Source: Marinococcus luteus
GTDB taxonomy: Bacteria > Bacillota > Bacilli > Bacillales > Marinococcaceae
Direction: 5' to 3'
Assembly: GCF_900106595.1 (NCBI RefSeq)
Contig: NZ_FNNC01000001.1
Coordinates: forward strand, 248,001 to 312,000
Length of the DNA stretch: 64,000 nt
The position numbers and the translations under genes are program-made. The notes beneath the pieces are model-generated. The model saw only the letters and a list, made by a program, of their open reading frames with translations. It was not told where the DNA came from and searched no databases. Shown in pieces: positions 9,521 through 17,489 of this stretch. Each line of letters starts with the position of its first letter. Positions within the stretch are counted from its first letter, which is position 1.

Positions 9521-11395
9521 GTGACGTATGTAAAAAAACTCCCGGACGGCCTCGCCAACAAAATCGCGGCCGGGGAAGTCGTCGAACGCCCCGCCTCGGT
9601 CGTGAAGGAACTGGTGGAAAACGCGATTGACGCCGGCGCCACGACCGTCCAGGTGGACGTCGAGGAGGGCGGGCTGTCGCTTATCCGGGTGACCGACAAC
9701 GGCCGCGGCATGGACCAGGAGGATGCGGAGCTTGCGTTTGAGCGCCACGCCACCAGCAAGCTGTCCCGGGAAAAGGACCTGTTTCAGATTGAGACGCTCG
9801 GCTTCCGGGGCGAAGCCCTCCCAAGCATTGCGGCCGTCTCGAACGTCACGATGGAAACCGGGGACGGACGCGAGGCCGGAGTGCTGATCCGCTACCAGGG
9901 CGGCAAGCGCATCGCCTGCACACCGTCCAAAAGCCGGCAGGGCACCCAGGTGGAGGTGCGCGACCTGTTTTTTAACACGCCCGCCCGGCTTAAATACGTG
10001 CGCACGATGAACACCGAGGTGGCAAACGTCGCGGACGTGATGAACCGGCAGGCGCTCGCGCACCCGGACGTCAGCTTCCGGCTGTACCATCACGGCAAGC
10101 AGCTGCTTCTCACGAATGGGAACGGCGGCCTGCAGCCGGTGCTCGCAGCCATTTACGGCCGGCAGACGGCGCGCGATATGCTGTACATCGAGGCGGAGAC
10201 AGACGACTACCGGGTGAGCGGCTGGATCGCGAAACCCGAGACGTACCGCGCCTCGCGCCAGTACATGTCGACGTTTGTGAACCACCGCTACATCCGGCAC
10301 TACCCGCTCACAAAAGCAATCGAAGCCGGCTACCATACGCTCCTTCCGATCGGCAAGCACCCGATCGCAGCCCTCCATATTGAAATGAACGTCGGGCTGA
10401 TTGACGTAAACGTGCACCCGTCCAAGCTCGACGTGCGCGTCAGTAAGGAGGAGGAGCTGCTGCAGCTCGTCGAACAGGCTGTGCGGGAGCGGCTCCAGCA
10501 GGAGCGGCTCATTCCGGCGGGCGACCAGAAGCGGGCCAAATCGGCGCCTGCGTCCGAACAGATGAACCTCACCTTTGCCGAGCCTGCACCGAAGCCGGCA
10601 CCAGAACCCCGGCGGGAGGAACCACCTGCACCAAGCGAGCCGGAACCGTCCCCGGTATCGCACGCCTCCGCTCACGAGGCGTCGTTCAGCGACGACGCCC
10701 CGGCCGAGGCGCCGGAAGCGGAGACCGTGTTTGAGCATACGGATGCGTGGCCCGAAGAGCAGGAGGCGCCGAAGCGGGAGCCCGAAGCCCCGGCGACGGA
10801 AAGCACCGGCCCGGAGCTGCCGGAGCTGCGCCCGATCGGCCAGTTTCACGGCACGTATATTCTCGCGGAAAACGAGGACGCGCTGTACATGATTGACCAG
10901 CACGCCGCGCAGGAGCGTATTTTTTACGAATACTTCCGCGTGAAAATCGGCGACGTGGACAAGGACGTGCAGCAGCTGCTCGTGCCGATTCTGCTTGAGG
11001 TGACGAAAGAGGAAGAAATCCTCATCAACGACCGCCAGAGTGACTTTGAAAACATCGGGATTTTCCTCGAGCCGTTTGGTGGCCAGACGTTCCGGGTGCA
11101 CGCGCATCCGACCTGGTTTCCGGCAGGCGACGAAGAAAGCGTCATCCGCGAGTGCATCGAAGAAGTGAAAAACAACAAACGCATCAGCGTGCATGAGCTC
11201 CGCGAGGAAGCGGCCATTCTGATGTCGTGCAAGGCGGCGATCAAGGCGAACCGCTACCTGACAAAGGACGAAATCCAGGCGCTCGTCGACCGGCTGCGCA
11301 CGTGCGAGAGCCCGTATACGTGCCCGCACGGCCGCCCGATCATCATCCACTTTTCCGACTACGACATGGAAAAAATGTTCAAGCGCATCATGTAG
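9521..11395 (+). CDS. mutL: DNA mismatch repair protein MutL
   Basis: GHKL ATPase and nicking endonuclease partner of MutS. Its 624 residues show the ATPase motifs ELVENAIDAGA (near 27), DNGRGM (near 60), TSKL and GFRGEALPSI (near 92). Then follow a long acidic, proline-rich linker (about 345-430) and a C-terminal dimerisation/endonuclease domain with DQHAAQERIFYEYF near 453 and CPHGRP near 602, the signs of a MutL that cuts DNA itself, as expected where MutH is absent. The start is GTG at 9521, after GGAGGAGGAA at the end of mutS. The linker is longer and more acidic than I recall for B. subtilis. Confidence 0.98.
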   Translation: MTYVKKLPDGLANKIAAGEVVERPASVVKELVENAIDAGATTVQVDVEEGGLSLIRVTDNGRGMDQEDAELAFERHATSKLSREKDLFQIETLGFRGEALPSIAAVSNVTMETGDGREAGVLIRYQGGKRIACTPSKSRQGTQVEVRDLFFNTPARLKYVRTMNTEVANVADVMNRQALAHPDVSFRLYHHGKQLLLTNGNGGLQPVLAAIYGRQTARDMLYIEAETDDYRVSGWIAKPETYRASRQYMSTFVNHRYIRHYPLTKAIEAGYHTLLPIGKHPIAALHIEMNVGLIDVNVHPSKLDVRVSKEEELLQLVEQAVRERLQQERLIPAGDQKRAKSAPASEQMNLTFAEPAPKPAPEPRREEPPAPSEPEPSPVSHASAHEASFSDDAPAEAPEAETVFEHTDAWPEEQEAPKREPEAPATESTGPELPELRPIGQFHGTYILAENEDALYMIDQHAAQERIFYEYFRVKIGDVDKDVQQLLVPILLEVTKEEEILINDRQSDFENIGIFLEPFGGQTFRVHAHPTWFPAGDEESVIRECIEEVKNNKRISVHELREEAAILMSCKAAIKANRYLTKDEIQALVDRLRTCESPYTCPHGRPIIIHFSDYDMEKMFKRIM

Positions 11396-11417
11396 CTGCA
11401 TAAAAGGGGAGAACGCC

Positions 11418-12200
11418 GTGATTATTACTACCGCCAAAAAACTGGACCCGGATGTGCGCGCGGAAGCCGAGGCAAAGGCACGGGCGTGGAACGCGCCGTA
11501 TGTGCCGCGGGAGAAGCGATCGATCCAGCGCTGGCAGCGGGAGACGGATGAGGACATCTACATTGTGGCCACAGGCGGCGACACGTACTATCCGGCGACG
11601 GAATCCGCAGAGCCGCTCTCGTTTCACCCGTCGATGGCGTGGCTGCGCGGCCTGCACGTCCACCGGGGCGGGAGCGACCCGCTTCTTGAGGCGGCAGAAG
11701 TGCGGGAGGGCGATACGGTGCTCGACGCGACGCTCGGCTTTGGCGCCGACAGCATCATGCTTGCCCTCGGTGCGGGGAAGACCGGAACGGTGCTCGGCAT
11801 TGAAAAACAGCCGGTCGTGGCGTCGCTTGTCCGCAAAGGGCTACGGCTTCCGGGGGAGTATCCCGGCTGGTTTACGGAGGCAATGCAGCGCATCACGGTC
11901 GTCCAGGGCGACAGCTTCCAGCTGATGCGCCTGCTGCCCGACAGCTGCATGGACGTTGTGTACCTGGATCCGATGTTTGCCGAAGCGGTGGACACAAGCC
12001 CGGCGATCGACCGGCTCCGTCCGGTGGCGGCTACCGACCCGCTGACAGACAAGTGGATTGAGGAGGCGCTGCGGGTGGCACGGCGCCGAATTGTCGTCAA
12101 GGACCATGCGGAGAGTCCGCATTTTAAACAGTATCAGTTAACCCCGGCCGGGCGGCGGAGCGCCGCAGTCCGGTACGGATGGAAGGAGGCATACACGTGA
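11418..12200 (+). CDS. RsmJ-like class I SAM methyltransferase
   Basis: Predicted AdoMet-dependent methyltransferase of the RsmJ type; in E. coli RsmJ makes m2G1516 in 16S rRNA. The 260-residue protein has the AdoMet loop DATLGFGADSIMLA near residue 108 and the family motif VVYLDPMF near 181. An N-terminal region of about 80 residues (TGGDTYYPA, SFHPSMAWLR) matches the bacillar members usually placed near mutL-miaA. The start is GTG at 11418 after GGGGAGAA. Its stop overlaps the miaA GTG by four bases (GTGA), so translation is probably coupled. The exact rRNA target in this species is inferred. Confidence 0.8.
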   Translation: MIITTAKKLDPDVRAEAEAKARAWNAPYVPREKRSIQRWQRETDEDIYIVATGGDTYYPATESAEPLSFHPSMAWLRGLHVHRGGSDPLLEAAEVREGDTVLDATLGFGADSIMLALGAGKTGTVLGIEKQPVVASLVRKGLRLPGEYPGWFTEAMQRITVVQGDSFQLMRLLPDSCMDVVYLDPMFAEAVDTSPAIDRLRPVAATDPLTDKWIEEALRVARRRIVVKDHAESPHFKQYQLTPAGRRSAAVRYGWKEAYT

Positions 12201-13135
12201 AGCAACCGGTACTCGCTGTTGTCGGCCCGACGGCGGTCGGCAAAACGCGGCTCGGCATCGAGCTGGCCCGTAAATACAACGGCGAAATTATCAGCGGCGA
12301 CTCGATGCAGGTGTATGAAGGGCTGACCATCGGCACGGCCAAGCCGACGCTTGAAGAACGCCGTGAGGCCCCGCACCATCTCGTGGACATGCTGTCGCCG
12401 GACATGCCGTATTCGGCGGCGGACTTTAAGGCAAAGGCCGAGCCGATCATCGAGCGGCTGCACGGGGAGGGCAAGCTGCCGATTATCGTCGGCGGCACCG
12501 GCATGTACATCCGGGCACTCCTGCACGACTATTCGTTTTATGATGCGAAAAAGCAGGAGGGTGTACGCGAGAAGTGGGAGCTGTACGCGCGCCAGTACGG
12601 AAGCGACGCGCTGCACGCGAACCTTGCGCGCCGGGACCCGGAGCGCGCGTCTGCCATTCATCCGAACAACGTGCGCAAGGTCGTGCGGGCACTCGAAATT
12701 CTTGAAACATCGGAAGAAGGTCCAACTTTATCCAAAAAAATGCAAAAAAAGCATTCGCCCTACGCTTCATTCATGATAGGATTAACAATGAACCGTCCGT
12801 ATTTGTATGAGCGGATCGAGCGCCGGGTCGACCGCATGATGGCCGACGGCCTCGAGCACGAAGCGCGCTGGCTGTACGAACGCTTCGGCGAGGAAGTACA
12901 GGCCGCCCAGGCGATCGGCTACAAGGAATGGTTCCCGTATTTCCGCGGGGACGCAGACACCGACTGGGTCGCCGAGCGGATGAAGCGCAATTCCAGGAGG
13001 TACGCCAAGCGGCAGCTCACCTGGTTCCGCAACAAAGAGGACGCACACTGGTATGATATTACCGATCGCTCCCGGCCGTTTGCCGACGAAGCGTTTGCTT
13101 CGATTCTGCGGCAGTTCGAGCGCGAGCATCGCTAA
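12197..13135 (+). CDS. miaA: tRNA dimethylallyltransferase
   Basis: Transfers dimethylallyl from DMAPP to A37 of tRNAs, giving the i6A that MiaB then methylthiolates. The 312-residue protein has the P-loop [11 protein letters not shown] near residue 9, [16 protein letters not shown] near 34, [10 protein letters not shown] near 99 and the C-terminal IGYKEW near 240. I chose GTG at 12197, which follows AAGGAGG at 12183-12189 and overlaps the previous stop; an upstream ATG at 12179 would lack a ribosome site. hfq follows after 44 bases, as in many bacteria. Confidence 0.97.
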   Translation: MKQPVLAVVGPTAVGKTRLGIELARKYNGEIISGDSMQVYEGLTIGTAKPTLEERREAPHHLVDMLSPDMPYSAADFKAKAEPIIERLHGEGKLPIIVGGTGMYIRALLHDYSFYDAKKQEGVREKWELYARQYGSDALHANLARRDPERASAIHPNNVRKVVRALEILETSEEGPTLSKKMQKKHSPYASFMIGLTMNRPYLYERIERRVDRMMADGLEHEARWLYERFGEEVQAAQAIGYKEWFPYFRGDADTDWVAERMKRNSRRYAKRQLTWFRNKEDAHWYDITDRSRPFADEAFASILRQFEREHR

Positions 13136-13179
13136 TACATAAATCACTTACTAAGCCCGCAGTGGAAGGAGATTCAATC

Positions 13180-13419
13180 ATGAAACAATCAGTCAATATC
13201 CAGGATCAGTTTTTGAATGTGGTACGCAAGGAAAAAATTCAGGTGACCGTCTTTCTGACGAACGGCTTTCAGCTGCGCGGCCTGATCAAAGCCTTTGACA
13301 ACTTCACCGTCGTCCTCGACAGCGACGGCAAGCAGCAGCTCGTCTACAAGCACGCCATCAGCACCTTCGTCCCGCAGCGGACCGTCTCCCTGCAGACCGA
13401 AAGCGAGAGCGAAGAATAA
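13180..13419 (+). CDS. hfq: RNA chaperone Hfq
   Basis: Sm-like hexameric RNA-binding protein that helps small RNAs act on mRNAs. The 79-residue product has the Sm1 region ([38 protein letters not shown]) and the Sm2 motif YKHAIST, followed by an acidic tail (ESESEE). Length fits the short Gram-positive form. ATG at 13180 follows GGAAGGAG. It is the last core gene before the AT-rich island; a strong terminator closes the unit. Confidence 0.97.
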   Translation: MKQSVNIQDQFLNVVRKEKIQVTVFLTNGFQLRGLIKAFDNFTVVLDSDGKQQLVYKHAISTFVPQRTVSLQTESESEE

Positions 13420-13424
13420 AAAAA

Positions 13425-13491
13425 GAAGCTTCCCCGAAAGGAAGCTCCCGAAACCGCCCGTTCCTGTGGAAGCAGGGGCGGGTGGTTTTTA
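13425..13491 (+). terminator. hfq double hairpin terminator
   Basis: A first stem (13427-13433 with 13440-13446) is followed by a stronger one: ACCGCCCG at 13453-13460 pairs with CGGGTGGT at 13479-13486 (one G-T wobble), with an inner CCTG/CAGG stem, then T5. Base composition changes sharply just after it, so this marks the left edge of the island. Confidence 0.85.
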
Positions 13492-13549
13492 ACTATACAG
13501 TGAAGACTTAATTACATTAACTAATTACAAATAAAGGGGTAGTATCAAA

Positions 13550-14077
13550 ATGAAAATAGAATTAACTTGTTATCATCAAGATGATGTGCAAAAAGATAAT
13601 GATTATAAAAAAGTCTTAGAATGCTCTAGTAAATTACTTTCATATTTGAATCAAGAAAGTACGCTTAAAAAAATAGATCAGGCTAATCAACCTGGTTCGA
13701 ATAGCTTACTAGTACAAAATGCAATCAAAAAAGAGGTTCAAAAATTAGGTTTTATAAGTGAAAAAAATGGTTTATTTTCCCAATACGTGACCAAAGGTTT
13801 ACGACCTGATTATTTTAAAAGAGTAAATGAAAGCGGAATATTATTTGAAGTCGAGCGAGGTAAGACGACCCAAAATAATATGGATCTGTTAGATTTATGG
13901 AAATGTCATATTTGTGAAGAGGCACATTATTTATTTTTATTAGTACCAAAAGCACTTAAGCAAAGTCCAAATAGAAATAGTACCAATACATACAATAGCG
14001 TTTGTGGTAGATTGGGGACTTTTTTTGAAAAACAAAACTACATAGATGTAAAAGCGGTTTTCATTTTTGGTTATTAA
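13550..14077 (+). CDS. Hypothetical protein, possible PD-(D/E)XK nuclease
   Basis: I do not recognise this 175-residue protein. Near residues 85-105 an aspartate (GLRPDYFKR) is followed by a strand FEVERGKT, an arrangement like the D...ExK core of PD-(D/E)XK nucleases. Next come DLLDLWKCHICEEAHYLFLLVP and a C-terminal strand VKAVFIFGY, which fits the alternating strand/helix of that fold. This is inference from pattern only. ATG at 13550 follows AAAGGGG. It is the first gene inside the island, and 65 bases separate it from the HEPN-like gene, with which it could form a unit. It has no cognate methylase beside it. Confidence 0.6.
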   Translation: MKIELTCYHQDDVQKDNDYKKVLECSSKLLSYLNQESTLKKIDQANQPGSNSLLVQNAIKKEVQKLGFISEKNGLFSQYVTKGLRPDYFKRVNESGILFEVERGKTTQNNMDLLDLWKCHICEEAHYLFLLVPKALKQSPNRNSTNTYNSVCGRLGTFFEKQNYIDVKAVFIFGY

Positions 14078-14082
14078 AAAAT

Positions 14083-14130
14083 TAACCTATAGAATAATAA
14101 AAAAATATTTTATTATTAAAATGTTATAGG
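14083..14130 (+). repeat. AT-rich inverted repeat before the HEPN-like gene
   Basis: Imperfect palindrome: CCTATA at the left end and TATAGG at the right end, with AATAATAAAA and TTTTATTATT inside. It overlaps the space between two genes and ends at the ribosome site of the second, so it could be a weak terminator or an operator. Confidence 0.4.
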
Positions 14131-14142
14131 AGAAGAGAGAAA

Positions 14143-14454
14143 ATGAACATTGATTATCATTTAAATAGAGCAAAGAAAATGGCGGACAATTACCAAAAGC
14201 TATACATAATTGAGAAGTACATGAAAGAGAGTTTGGTAAATAATGAATTGGAATCTAATCTATATTTTCATGAATATATTCCACTATTAAATGAAAATTA
14301 TTTTGATAAATCTGTGAAAATGGATCTGTATAAATTAATAAAAGTAAGAAACAAAATTTGTCATATGGAGGTTTTAGATATTGAGGAAGAATCTCTTTTA
14401 AAAAAATGTTATAGAGATATTATAAAAAATAATATAAATCTTCATTCAAAATAA
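14143..14454 (+). CDS. Small HEPN-like protein
   Basis: This 103-residue, helix-rich, lysine-rich protein has RNKICH near residue 68, a match to the R-x4-H motif of HEPN domains, many of which are RNases in toxin-antitoxin or abortive-infection systems. The context LYKLIKVRNKICHM is typical: a hydrophobic helix leading into the motif. No nucleotidyltransferase (MNT) partner lies beside it. ATG at 14143 follows ATAGGAGAAGAG. A second, truncated copy of its C-terminal half lies at about 27295-27435. HEPN is inferred from the motif; toxicity is untested. Confidence 0.6.
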   Translation: MNIDYHLNRAKKMADNYQKLYIIEKYMKESLVNNELESNLYFHEYIPLLNENYFDKSVKMDLYKLIKVRNKICHMEVLDIEEESLLKKCYRDIIKNNINLHSK

Positions 14455-14514
14455 GATTAAGCTCCAAAAATTCGTTAAGATTAAAACATTTTAAACAATA
14501 GAAAGATTCTAGTT

Positions 14515-14547
14515 AGATTCTAGTTAATAAATACTAGAATCTTTTTT
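14515..14547 (+). terminator. Terminator after the HEPN-like gene
   Basis: Perfect ten-base stem AGATTCTAGT / ACTAGAATCT (14515-14524, 14533-14542) with an eight-base loop, then T5. Confidence 0.8.
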
Positions 14548-14573
14548 GATTTTCGCTTTATAAAAGCTACAAT
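14546..14573 (+). promoter_or_regulatory. Probable promoter of the Z1 operon
   Basis: TTGATT at 14546-14551, 16 bases, TACAAT at 14568-14573. It starts on the tail of the preceding terminator and leaves a leader of about 100 bases before the Z1 gene. Confidence 0.5.
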
Positions 14574-14681
14574 AGTTATATGAAAAATGCTAATAATGGA
14601 ATAAAATATAATAAACTAAATGATTTGAAAATATTTTATACTATACATTTACAAGTAAATTGTGAAATTTTGGAGGTAAAA

Positions 14682-17489
14682 ATGTATCTTACAGATATGA
14701 AATACGATGCTCAAAGAGATTGGATTAAAAATCAAAGAAGACACGGGCATAGTTGGGAAAAATTAAGCTATGCAAAAAGAGATTCCCCAGAAAAACTAGA
14801 GGAATTTTTAAAAAGTAGGGTTATGGACGATCATTGGGAAGAAATTTCAATAAATGAATGGTATGAGCTAGTTAAAAGTATAAAAAAAGTAGAAGATAGC
14901 TCCATTGAAGCTAGAGAAAGAGATAAAAGTGCCTCAATAACTGATGGGGTGCAAAATAATACTCTTGACATACCAAAAGATTCAGAATCCTCTTGGCAAA
15001 TATATAAAAATAAACTATGGGAAAAAGGATTTACTGAAGTAGCAATAAATGAAATAGAAACTTCATGTATATTTATTTTAAAAAGGCTAAGTAGCAACAC
15101 GAAAGACTCCGGCCCCATTAAAGGATTAGTAGTAGGAAACGTACAATCTGGAAAAACAGCAAATATGGCAGGTTTAATGGCCATGGCTTCAGACCATGGG
15201 TGGAATACTTTTATAGTATTATCAGGTTTAGTTGAAAACCTTAGAAAACAAACTCAAGACAGGTTAATTGAGGATTTGCATAATTCTGGGAATGTATCAT
15301 GGTATTCTTTATCCGATGTAAAGGGAAATGCTCCAAGTGGAAGAAGAGCTCAAGATTTTGAGTTTAAAGAAGCCAAAGCTCATTTATATGTTTGTTTAAA
15401 AAATAGTAAATGGTTAAAAGGATTACTAGACTGGATGTATAAAGATCTTAAACAATATTCTAGAATGAAGATATTAGTTATAGATGATGAAGCAGACCAA
15501 GGCAGCATTAACACTGCAGACATAGAAAGCAATGTTAGAAAAACAATTAATCGTTTAATAGTAAACTTAGTAGAAGGGAAAAATAAACAAGATAAAGTTG
15601 TAGCTACTAAGCCTCAAGCTATGAATTATATTAGTTACACGGCCACCCCTTATGCAAACTTTTTAAATGAATATTCTAGAGAATCATTATATCCTAGAAA
15701 TTTTATTCATTCACTAAGCACTACAAACGAATATTTTGGACCAAAAGAAATATTTGGGATAAGAGGTTCAGAAGATTTTGAAGGAATGAATATTACAAGA
15801 ACTATTTATGAGAACGATATAAATCAAATTAAAGATATGCACAAAGGAAATAAAGATTTACCTAACTCCTTAAAAGAAGCTATTAGTTGGTTTTTATGTG
15901 CTGTGGCCTCCTTACGTTTACACAATTTTAAAAAACCATTAACTATGATGGTCCATTCAAGTCACAAACAAGACGATCATAAAAATACTTCTTATGCTAT
16001 AAAAAATTGGCTGAAAAATGAGAAAGAGTCTATAATATTTGATTTGTGCAAGGAAGTTTGGAACAAAGAAACAAAATCTTTTACAAAAAAAGATTTACTA
16101 AATTCTTATGAAAATTACTCGGGTAATAAGGAGAAGATATTAGAGTTTCAACCTTTTTTAGAAATTTTGCCAGAGATTAAAATGTTAATTAAAGAAGTAA
16201 ATCATATAGCGATGAATGAAGAAGGAGAGCCATCTTATAGCGAACATGTTCATCTTTGTGTAGATAACAGCGCAAATAACGGAATTAACTATGATGGTAA
16301 TTACATGAGGCTATTATATCCAGATTCTAAAAAAGTTAAAGAAATGAATAGAGCTCCGGCATTTATTGTTGTAGGCGGCACCACGTTATCTAGAGGGTTG
16401 ACAATGGAAGGGTTAGTAAGTACTTATTTCTTAAGAAATACAAAGCAAGCAGATACACTTATGCAAATGGGAAGGTGGTTTGGCTATAGGCCGAGGTATG
16501 AACTTTATCCAAGAATTTGGATGACTGAAAATACTAAAGAACAATTTGAATTTCTTTCCACTTTAGAGTATGAATTGAGAGCTACGTTAGAGGAATTTTC
16601 TAAAGCTTCAAAAGATCCTAGTGCGTACGCGCCGCGAGTAAAAAATACTCCGGCAGTTTCTTGGATGCGCGTTACGGCCTCTGATCGTCAACAAGCAGCA
16701 ACAGAGATTGAAGTTGATTATACAGGTTTTAGCCCCCAAACTATAATTTTTAACAATGAGAAGAAAGAACAATTACACAATATTAATGTAACTGAAAATT
16801 TTCTATTTAGTTTAGCTGAAATTGAAGGGGCAAATAATTCTTCGGAAAATCAGTTTATATGGAAAAATGTATCTTTTGATTTCATCGCTGAAAATTTATT
16901 GAAGAAAATGGTTTTTCATCCACGAATGAGAACGTTTAATAAAGATGAGTTGAATCCATTTATTGAATGGGTTAAAGAAAAAACTAAAGAAGATGAATTG
17001 AACAATTGGAACGTTATAGTCTCAGGGAAAAAAATTAATAACTTGAAAGAAAATGAAATTTGGAATTTGCCTTTAAGGGGTAAGGTAGGAAAAGTTACAA
17101 GAAATAGAAAATCTACTTTTGAAGATGAAAAAAGTATTAATATTGGTGTTTTAAGGGATCCCTCAGACTTATATGCAGATATAAATTTTGGAGAAGAAGA
17201 TAAAAAAGAAATAAGCAAGATAAAATCTAAAGCTCACAAAATAGGTGGGGTTGATGAGGTGCGAGCCTTTTATGGACTAGGTGATACTCCTCAATTAATT
17301 ATATATCGAATCGACAAAAACTCTAAAACAAACGCCGAAAGAAGAGAAAATCTAGAAGCAGAAGAGGATATTATTGGTATCTGTCTTCGTATTCCTGGGA
17401 TGAATTCTAAAAATGGAAATAGTTATGGTGCTTTACAGATACAAATAGAAAATTATGACGAAACCAAAGAATCGGAGGTCAATGAATGA
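14682..17489 (+). CDS. Z1-domain putative endonuclease/ATPase
   Basis: Large defence protein (935 residues) of the Z1 family (PF10593), which joins a helicase-type P-loop ATPase to a predicted DNA-processing domain. Visible motifs are Walker A GNVQSGKTANMAG near residue 152, Walker B LVIDDEADQ near 266, YTATPYANF near 320, and the C-terminal lobe VGGTTLSRGLTMEG near 565 followed by MQMGRWFGYRPRY near 593. Known Z1 proteins are encoded with MORC/MutL-like ATPases and methylases (Iyer, Abhiman and Aravind 2008; Gao 2020, Mza). I moved the start to ATG 14682 because TTTTGGAGG lies just before it; an ATG at 14580 has no ribosome site. Its stop overlaps the next ATG. Confidence 0.9.
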   Translation: MYLTDMKYDAQRDWIKNQRRHGHSWEKLSYAKRDSPEKLEEFLKSRVMDDHWEEISINEWYELVKSIKKVEDSSIEARERDKSASITDGVQNNTLDIPKDSESSWQIYKNKLWEKGFTEVAINEIETSCIFILKRLSSNTKDSGPIKGLVVGNVQSGKTANMAGLMAMASDHGWNTFIVLSGLVENLRKQTQDRLIEDLHNSGNVSWYSLSDVKGNAPSGRRAQDFEFKEAKAHLYVCLKNSKWLKGLLDWMYKDLKQYSRMKILVIDDEADQGSINTADIESNVRKTINRLIVNLVEGKNKQDKVVATKPQAMNYISYTATPYANFLNEYSRESLYPRNFIHSLSTTNEYFGPKEIFGIRGSEDFEGMNITRTIYENDINQIKDMHKGNKDLPNSLKEAISWFLCAVASLRLHNFKKPLTMMVHSSHKQDDHKNTSYAIKNWLKNEKESIIFDLCKEVWNKETKSFTKKDLLNSYENYSGNKEKILEFQPFLEILPEIKMLIKEVNHIAMNEEGEPSYSEHVHLCVDNSANNGINYDGNYMRLLYPDSKKVKEMNRAPAFIVVGGTTLSRGLTMEGLVSTYFLRNTKQADTLMQMGRWFGYRPRYELYPRIWMTENTKEQFEFLSTLEYELRATLEEFSKASKDPSAYAPRVKNTPAVSWMRVTASDRQQAATEIEVDYTGFSPQTIIFNNEKKEQLHNINVTENFLFSLAEIEGANNSSENQFIWKNVSFDFIAENLLKKMVFHPRMRTFNKDELNPFIEWVKEKTKEDELNNWNVIVSGKKINNLKENEIWNLPLRGKVGKVTRNRKSTFEDEKSINIGVLRDPSDLYADINFGEEDKKEISKIKSKAHKIGGVDEVRAFYGLGDTPQLIIYRIDKNSKTNAERRENLEAEEDIIGICLRIPGMNSKNGNSYGALQIQIENYDETKESEVNE

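Noticed and set aside
8882-11557. Long 891-codon open frame on the minus strand
   Set aside because: It lies opposite mutS and mutL, has no recognisable domains or ribosome site, and is the usual shadow of GC-rich codons.
14580-14681. Upstream ATG that would extend the Z1 protein by 34 residues
   Set aside because: No ribosome site precedes it, while TTTTGGAGG precedes ATG 14682.
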